Assembly: GCA_036847245.1 (NCBI GenBank)
Contig: DAIUAL010000068.1
Span: forward strand, 1 to 15,371
DNA: 15,371 bases
From: UBA4661 sp002405405
GTDB taxonomy: Bacteria; Bacteroidota; Ignavibacteria; Kapaibacteriales; UBA4661
Reading direction: 5' to 3'
Under the pieces are notes generated by a model. The model was not told where the DNA came from. It searched no databases and worked only from the letters and a program-made list of their open reading frames with translations. How positions within the stretch are numbered: the stretch's first letter is position 1; each line of letters starts with the position of its first letter. The translations under genes and the position numbers were made by a program. This document shows, in pieces, positions 7,442 to 12,542 of the stretch.

Positions 7442-7474
7442 AAAAAAAGGGCGACTACATCGTGCAATCGCCCT
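7442..7474 (-). terminator. Intrinsic terminator of the TonB-receptor gene
   Basis: The minus-strand RNA forms a stem of AGGGCGA with UCGCCCU (plus-strand arms 7448-7454 and 7468-7474) around a 13-base loop, followed by a run of seven U (A run at 7442-7448 on the plus strand). It starts 36 bases after the stop codon of the receptor gene and separates it from the HupE-like gene. Confidence 0.82.
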
Positions 7475-7509
7475 AAGAATACTATTTCTGCTGAGAATAA
7501 TGATAACGA

Positions 7510-10434
7510 CTATTGGATTGCATATGAAACACGGAAGTATGTGTAACGACCGCCAACACCCCACGGAGCTCCACCCAAGATGTACTGGAATACAGTTCCT
7601 GTTGTACCAAAGTTTGTTGCTGCAACACCGGTAGGAAGAGGAACATTACCATAACCGGCTGATTGTGCAATCGGTGTAGGCAAGCCGGTTGTTGCATTCC
7701 ATGTAACACCATTTGATTGCCATTGTGTCCATGTTTGTGGCATGACATCAAAAAGATTATTCGCACCGAGAGCAATGGTCAAACCTTTGGTAACAATGTT
7801 TGACAAATCATAACTGATATCGAGGTCTGTAACGAATTTTCCGCCGGCAACTTGGTCAAGTTCAGGTATTGGAATTTGGTTGACGGCTTTGATTTCACCG
7901 AAACGTACTGTACGAAGCGTCAAGCCAAGATCACCAACATTATAGTTAGCTTGTAGATTCAAGACGGTACGTGGCTGACCTTCAACAAAACGAACTTGTT
8001 CGCCACGATCGAACCATGCATTTGCATTGCCGACAGGAACGCCACCCGTTACACCTTCTAAGCGTTTGAGAGGAGCAGGTGCATCAGCAAGTCTTGTAAT
8101 GGTATTTTGGTTCCAGTTGAATGCTGCTTGCAAACGCAAAGGATTCTCACCCAAACGTACAGCATAGCGCAAAATAGCATCTACACCTTGTGTGCGTGAG
8201 TCGAGCAGATTCGCAAAGAAGCGACCACCGCCAACGCCTTGAATACCTGCACGACCAAGTAGTGCACGGACACTATCGCCTGTAAAGTTACCTGACAGCG
8301 TAATACGGTCGGTAACTTCGATATTATAGGCATCAACGGTGAGCGAGAGGTTTTCAATGATATTGTCAAGGGTAAAGCCAAAGCTTACATTTGCTGATTT
8401 CTCCGGTTTCAAAGCCGTTGCACCGAAGGCCGTTCCTGCGGCACTCACCGGTGGGAATGTGCTGATATCAAAGGGAATACCATTGATAAAGTTCGTCGAA
8501 GTTGCTGTAAAGAATTGTTGCTGTAAGGATGGTGCACGGAAGCCGGTTGAAATAGCACCACGCAACGCAAAGCCCTCGAAGAGTTCGTAGCGAGTGGTGA
8601 ATTTCCATATAAAGATCGAGCCGAAATCACTATAGTTTTCAAAACGACCTGCCGCACTTACTGTCCAGTTCTTTACGGGATCAGTTTCGAAATCAGCATA
8701 GATTGAGAAGTTATTACGTGATTGGTTCGTTGCATTTTGTGGCTTAAAGCCCGGGAATACTTGAGATCCCGGTGCTGGTAAGCCATTAGCACCATCTTGT
8801 GTGCCGGGAACACGAATGGTACCCGAAGTACCAGCGTCGTTGCGTTGATTTTGCCATGACGCGGCTTCACCGGCTTGAATTTGATAATTCTCTAAACGAA
8901 ATTCAGCACCAAACGCCACATTAAGCGGTTTTGCAAAACCCGAAACATCGAGCGCACGCGATACATCAACATTAAGAGATGTTTGGTTATAAAGCAGAGT
9001 GCCGGCATCAAATTCACGTGGGCTGGATGTGCCAAGCGAAGCATTCCACGAATTGCGAACATTGAAATTGAAACTATTACGACCATAGACTGCCGAGACA
9101 TCATAATTCCAACCATTCAGATCGCCCTTTACACCACCACCAAGCGAAAGATCAAGCAGTTTTGCATAAATCTGTGGTAAAAAACCAACAGGATAGACAC
9201 GAACATCATTGCGGGCATCACGTGGCGTACGGAAGAATCCATAGCTTTCGGATTCGCGTGCCGTAATTCCACCAAAAGAGTAGAATGCAGCATTTGCGCT
9301 CAATGGCAAAGTAAGGTTGAAGAACCCGCCAATATCTTGTGTTCGAGAGTCTCCCGCCCAATGATTTACACGGCGCGGGTCATTCCATGCCCAGTCGCCT
9401 GTTGTTGCATCACCTGCGATATTGTTTGCGGCAACACCATTGGCAGGCAGGCCATTGGTACCCAAAACATTCGTTGGCATCATACGTCGCAAATCACTAA
9501 AGGTGCGATTGGTAGAGTCACGGCGACGATACTCAAAGCCAATATGAAGTGCGCCACCATCATTGCCAAGAGCAGTACCATAATTCAAGTTTCCTTGATA
9601 CACTGTACCATCTCCGCGTGAGGTTTGTCCCACTGTTGTACTAGCACTGATACCTGCATCTTTACGAAGAATCACATTGATAACACCACCAATAGCGTCA
9701 GAGCCATATTGTGCCGCCGCACCATCACGCAAGACCTCAACACGCTCAATCATATTTGCAGGAATTGCATTGAGATCCACACCGGTAGCACCACGTCCTA
9801 CGGTACCATTCACGTGCACAAGCGCACCAATATGACGGCGTTTACCATTGACTAACACCAATGTTTGGTCAGGTGACATACCACGGATAGTAGCCGGGCG
9901 TAAAGCATCGGTACCATCAGAAATTGCCGGACGTGGAAAATTGAGCGAAGGAATATTCATTTGCAAGAGTTGTGCTGTTTCTATCAGACCGGTCATGCGC
10001 ATTTCTTTGGCAGAAATTACATCGATAGGTACGGGTGATTCAATCACTGTGCGATCACTACGACGTGTACCAAGGACTACAGCTTCTTCAAGTGTTGAAA
10101 TAGCTTCTTCGAGCTTGAAATCAAGTGTAACTACACTGCCTGCCAATGTTACTTTTTGTGTTTTCGGTTTATATCCCAAGAGCGACACACGAACGTCATA
10201 GCTGCCGGCAGGAAGATTTTTTACTTCATATTCGCCACCTTTGCGTGTTGCTGCACCCTTGTTCAAACCTTGTACAACCACTGTTGCACCGGGGAGGAGC
10301 TCATTCGATTTGAGATCTGATACTGTTCCCTTCAGTGTTACTTGTGCAAAAAGAGAAGTTCCCCCGACCATGCTGACAACAGCAATGACAGCTATTGTGC
10401 GTAATACAGAAGATAAACGAAGCAGTACATGCAT
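7510..10434 (-). CDS. TonB-dependent outer-membrane receptor with carboxypeptidase-like regulatory domain
   Basis: This 974-residue receptor would import a scarce ligand across the outer membrane using TonB/ExbB/ExbD energy. From ATG 10434 it has a signal peptide ending near SLFAQ (residue 31). A carboxypeptidase-regulatory-like beta domain follows (about 33-110: VTLKGTVSDLKSNELLPGAT, LLGYKPKTQKVTL). Next come a possible TonB box around EEAVVLGTRR (116-125) and the plug domain (about 128-258) with ATIRGMSPDQTLVLVNGKRR and VEVLRDGAAAQYGSDAIGGV. The remaining 700 residues form the 22-strand barrel, rich in alternating aromatic strands. Strong Shine-Dalgarno AAGGAG, 7 bases before ATG 10434, selects this start over the upstream in-frame ATG 10560. 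No SusD partner follows. The last residue is Gln (FRVSYAIQ), not the usual aromatic. The ligand cannot be read from sequence. The plug motif belongs to a large group often lumped as iron or generic receptors. Confidence 0.93.
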   Translation of the reverse strand: MHVLLRLSSVLRTIAVIAVVSMVGGTSLFAQVTLKGTVSDLKSNELLPGATVVVQGLNKGAATRKGGEYEVKNLPAGSYDVRVSLLGYKPKTQKVTLAGSVVTLDFKLEEAISTLEEAVVLGTRRSDRTVIESPVPIDVISAKEMRMTGLIETAQLLQMNIPSLNFPRPAISDGTDALRPATIRGMSPDQTLVLVNGKRRHIGALVHVNGTVGRGATGVDLNAIPANMIERVEVLRDGAAAQYGSDAIGGVINVILRKDAGISASTTVGQTSRGDGTVYQGNLNYGTALGNDGGALHIGFEYRRRDSTNRTFSDLRRMMPTNVLGTNGLPANGVAANNIAGDATTGDWAWNDPRRVNHWAGDSRTQDIGGFFNLTLPLSANAAFYSFGGITARESESYGFFRTPRDARNDVRVYPVGFLPQIYAKLLDLSLGGGVKGDLNGWNYDVSAVYGRNSFNFNVRNSWNASLGTSSPREFDAGTLLYNQTSLNVDVSRALDVSGFAKPLNVAFGAEFRLENYQIQAGEAASWQNQRNDAGTSGTIRVPGTQDGANGLPAPGSQVFPGFKPQNATNQSRNNFSIYADFETDPVKNWTVSAAGRFENYSDFGSIFIWKFTTRYELFEGFALRGAISTGFRAPSLQQQFFTATSTNFINGIPFDISTFPPVSAAGTAFGATALKPEKSANVSFGFTLDNIIENLSLTVDAYNIEVTDRITLSGNFTGDSVRALLGRAGIQGVGGGRFFANLLDSRTQGVDAILRYAVRLGENPLRLQAAFNWNQNTITRLADAPAPLKRLEGVTGGVPVGNANAWFDRGEQVRFVEGQPRTVLNLQANYNVGDLGLTLRTVRFGEIKAVNQIPIPELDQVAGGKFVTDLDISYDLSNIVTKGLTIALGANNLFDVMPQTWTQWQSNGVTWNATTGLPTPIAQSAGYGNVPLPTGVAATNFGTTGTVFQYILGGAPWGVGGRYTYFRVSYAIQ

Positions 10435-10440
10435 AAAGAC

Positions 10441-10447
10441 TCTCCTT
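10441..10447 (-). promoter_or_regulatory. Ribosome binding site fixing the TonB-receptor start
   Basis: AAGGAGA on the minus strand lies seven bases before ATG 10434 (counted from AAGGAG). It is the best Shine-Dalgarno match in the window, where most genes lack one. It shows that the receptor begins at 10434 and not at the upstream in-frame ATG 10560, and suggests a highly translated message. Confidence 0.8.
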
Positions 10448-10540
10448 GAAAAATGAAGAAAAAGGACAAATGATACAATCAAAAGAACGTGGATAAATGC
10501 CAAGAATAGGAAGACAGTGACAGTATGTTGTGAACAGGAA

Positions 10541-10565
10541 ATAACATGTTCTCCTTGCATGTTAT
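10541..10565 (-). repeat. Perfect inverted repeat in the TonB-receptor leader
   Basis: ATAACATG (10541-10548) is exactly the reverse complement of CATGTTAT (10558-10565), with a 9-base spacer TTCTCCTTG. It lies just downstream of the predicted promoter, so it could be an operator or a leader RNA hairpin. No known regulator motif is recognised. Confidence 0.55.
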
Positions 10566-10581
10566 CGCGACAAATCTGTAG

Positions 10582-10595
10582 GAATATACATATTC
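10582..10595 (-). promoter_or_regulatory. Palindrome overlapping the -10 box of the TonB-receptor promoter
   Basis: GAATAT and ATATTC form a perfect six-base inverted repeat with two central bases. It covers the predicted -10 hexamer, a position typical of repressor operators. Its AT-rich make-up means it may also arise by chance, and no named regulator box fits. Confidence 0.4.
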
Positions 10596-10611
10596 AACCA
10601 TTTGAAATCAA
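10583..10611 (-). promoter_or_regulatory. Sigma70-like promoter for the TonB-receptor gene
   Basis: On the minus strand the -35-like TTGATT (10611-10606) and the -10-like TATATT (10588-10583) are separated by exactly 17 bases. This is the best such match I found upstream of any gene here. The expected start near 10576 would give a leader of about 140 bases before ATG 10434. Organisms of this group may use a different promoter consensus, so this is a prediction. Confidence 0.5.
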
Positions 10612-10640
10612 TAGAAATTTCATTTTCAGTACAAAGAAAG

Positions 10641-11675
10641 TTACAGTGCAAGTGCAATTCGAACAATGGCACGTTGATCAGCGTACGTACGAGTAATACG
10701 AATGATGCCATCTTTTTCTAATCCATGCAGAATGCCTTCGAGCCATTCTCTATCGTTTGTAGCGGGCATATCGGCAAAGAGTTGCGATGTTGCCGGAGGA
10801 AAAAGTTTGTGGAGAAGCGTGGTGGTGCTGAGTGTTTTGCGAGCCGGCAGGGCACGAAGTAATTCGACAATTTTACCGCGCCAAATACGATTGGGTTGTC
10901 CGCGATATGACGGCTCTTTACGCTTAGTAATTAAAGCAGGTTTCATGTGATAAGCAGAACGGCAGTGCGTAACAAGCGGACACTCGGTACACTTCGTTTT
11001 TTTTGCAGTACAGTACAGAGCACCAATATCCATGATGGCTTGATGCCAAAGTGACGACTGACCACGAGGAAAAACAATTTCTGCTACAGATTGTACCATC
11101 GCAGGTGCAAGCGTATCAACTAATGTATTTTGAGGTGCGAAAACGCGGGAGTAAACTCGCCTGATATTGACATCAATCACCGCTGTATCGCGGTGATAAG
11201 CAAATGAGGCTAATGCTTGAGCTGTGTAAGTGCCAATGCCGGGCAGCTGCTGTAATTCCTCAAGCGTGTCCGGTATACGAGCATTAAAACGAATGACAAG
11301 TTCACGAGCGCAATCGCGAAGTCGTAATGCACGATTATTGTAACCCATACCCTGCCATGCACGAATGATGGTAGCATTATCAGCTTTTGCAAGTGCTTGA
11401 ATCGTTGGGAATTGACGAAGAAAGAGGGGTAGTTTTTCGCTGACACGTGCTGTCTGTGTTTGCTGAAGCATACACTCTGCAAGGAGCGTAATGTAGGGAT
11501 CCTGCGGTGTTGCAGTCGAACGCCACGGAAAGACACGACCATACTCTGCGAACCATGCTGTAACAGCAATGTGAAGTGAGGGCGCAATCGTTGCGACATG
11601 ACAAAGCAGTGAGTCTTCCTGTGAAGGCAACTGCAAAGGAGGAGTTCGATGTTGAGAATCTGAGCTTGTACTCAT
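10641..11675 (-). CDS. mutY: A/G-specific adenine DNA glycosylase (MutY type)
   Basis: MutY removes adenine mispaired with 8-oxoguanine in base excision repair of oxidative damage. The 344-residue protein contains FPWR (49-52), LLAECMLQQTQTARV (64-78, catalytic Glu67), the helix-hairpin-helix LPGIGTYTAQAL (144-155), VIDVNIRRV (166-174, catalytic Asp168) and the iron-sulfur cysteines 222, 229, 232 and 238 in the C-X6-C-X2-C-X5-C spacing of the family. Tyr150, at the site that is Ser in E. coli MutY, is common in many MutY proteins. The C-terminal 100 residues do not show the NUDIX-like 8-oxoG reading domain of E. coli MutY; instead they look helical, like the short C-terminus of actinobacterial MutY. 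ATG 11675 is preceded by AAGGTG, which overlaps the TAA of the glycosyltransferase nine bases away, so the two are probably co-transcribed. The N-terminal 30 residues look disordered. Confidence 0.9.
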   Translation of the reverse strand: MSTSSDSQHRTPPLQLPSQEDSLLCHVATIAPSLHIAVTAWFAEYGRVFPWRSTATPQDPYITLLAECMLQQTQTARVSEKLPLFLRQFPTIQALAKADNATIIRAWQGMGYNNRALRLRDCARELVIRFNARIPDTLEELQQLPGIGTYTAQALASFAYHRDTAVIDVNIRRVYSRVFAPQNTLVDTLAPAMVQSVAEIVFPRGQSSLWHQAIMDIGALYCTAKKTKCTECPLVTHCRSAYHMKPALITKRKEPSYRGQPNRIWRGKIVELLRALPARKTLSTTTLLHKLFPPATSQLFADMPATNDREWLEGILHGLEKDGIIRITRTYADQRAIVRIALAL

Positions 11676-11680
11676 ACACT

Positions 11681-11686
11681 CACCTT
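11681..11686 (-). promoter_or_regulatory. Ribosome binding site of mutY overlapping the upstream stop codon
   Basis: AAGGTG lies five bases before ATG 11675 and shares its AA with the TAA (11687-11685) of the glycosyltransferase gene. This overlap suggests that ribosomes finishing the upstream gene can start mutY, so the two are translated in step. Confidence 0.6.
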
Positions 11687-12392
11687 AAGCATGAAGTCGG
11701 CGGATTCGGAGAATTTCTTTAAGCATTGCAAGCGAGTCAATAATCGGGTGTACCGTTGTACGCTCATCATTGAACCACAATACTGATTCTTGAGCAGTGC
11801 GAAGACCGTGTTTTTCGGCAAGAAAGAGAATCTCTACATCAAAGCCGAAGCCGTCAATTTTTGCATTTGAAAAAAGAGTATTGGCACTTTCAGCTGTAAA
11901 GATCTTAAAGCCGCATTGTGTATCGGTAATACCCTTGAATACCAGCATTTGTACCAATAAATTGAATGATCGACCCATCATTTCACGAAGCCACGGTTGA
12001 TGTTTTTTCACATTATCACGGTCAAGTGCACGCGAGCCGATGCACACATCAGCAGTTCCTTGTTCCACATGATAAAGCAGTTTCGGGAGTTCGGTAATCG
12101 GTGTCGAAAGATCGGCATCAGTGAACAGACGAAAATGACCTTGCGCTTCAAGCATCCCGCGCCGAACAGCGGCTCCTTTACCATAATTCTGTGGTTGGAC
12201 AAGAATACGCACATGCGGAAAACGTCGAGCTATACCCACAGTGTTGTCGTGCGAGCCATCATCAACAACAATAAGTTCAGTATTATACACTTGCTCTCGA
12301 ATATAATGCGACACGCGTTCCAATGTTACGCCTAGACGCTGTTCTTCGTTGTATGCGGGAATAATAATCGAAAGGTGCGGAACGCCGGACAT
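11685..12392 (-). CDS. GT2-family glycosyltransferase, polyprenyl-phosphate glucose/mannose synthase-like
   Basis: The 235-residue GT-A fold enzyme would transfer a sugar from a nucleotide sugar to a polyprenyl phosphate. It has the donor-site PAYNEE (12-17) and VDDGS (43-47), NYGKGAAVRRGM (69-80), the metal-binding TDADLSTPI (91-99), GSRA (119-122) and DTQCGFKIF (157-165). This whole pattern is that of the ALG5/dolichyl-phosphate glucosyltransferase and DPM1-like group. It has no C-terminal membrane helices, in line with the soluble or peripheral DPM1-like form. ATG 12392 is the first in frame; there is no Shine-Dalgarno sequence. Next in the transcript is mutY, 9 bases on. Upstream is the GT117 gene, beyond two hairpins, which may use a polyprenyl-linked sugar such as this enzyme makes (inference). 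Sugar specificity cannot be read from the sequence. Confidence 0.9.
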   Translation of the reverse strand: MSGVPHLSIIIPAYNEEQRLGVTLERVSHYIREQVYNTELIVVDDGSHDNTVGIARRFPHVRILVQPQNYGKGAAVRRGMLEAQGHFRLFTDADLSTPITELPKLLYHVEQGTADVCIGSRALDRDNVKKHQPWLREMMGRSFNLLVQMLVFKGITDTQCGFKIFTAESANTLFSNAKIDGFGFDVEILFLAEKHGLRTAQESVLWFNDERTTVHPIIDSLAMLKEILRIRRLHA

Positions 12393-12460
12393 GAAGAATG
12401 CTCAACAAATGAAAAAGAAAAACGTTATGAAAGATACGCAGAATACAGCATTGAAACAGC

Positions 12461-12486
12461 AAGGGCTGAACACAATGTCAGCCCTT
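12461..12486 (-). terminator. Hairpin after the GT117 gene, likely terminator
   Basis: AAGGGCTGA (12461-12469) and TCAGCCCTT (12478-12486) form a perfect 9-base-pair stem around an 8-base loop. The minus-strand RNA continues with GCUGUUUC, which is not a real U run, so termination may be weak or Rho-dependent. It lies 57 bases past the GT117 stop. Confidence 0.6.
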
Positions 12487-12497
12487 ACACACAAATG

Positions 12498-12529
12498 ATG
12501 ATAGGGGGGATTTTTCTTCCACCTATCAT
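12498..12529 (-). repeat. Second hairpin after the GT117 gene
   Basis: ATGATAGG (12498-12505) pairs with CCTATCAT (12522-12529), and after one mismatch two further G-C pairs extend the stem. No U run follows in either direction. It lies 14 bases past the GT117 stop, in tandem with the hairpin at 12461-12486, and may protect the mRNA end. Confidence 0.5.
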
Positions 12530-12542
12530 GAAGACTTCTCGC

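Noticed and set aside
10479..10547. Short leader ORF (22 codons, MLFPVHNIL...) with AAGGAG nearby, in the TonB-receptor leader
   Set aside because: The Shine-Dalgarno is only three bases from its ATG, and the peptide shows no regulatory pattern, so it is likely chance inside the inverted repeat.
10435..10560. N-terminal extension of the TonB receptor from ATG 10560 (42 extra residues)
   Set aside because: The extra part has no match to a receptor, would bury the signal peptide, and the strong Shine-Dalgarno before ATG 10434 fixes the shorter start.
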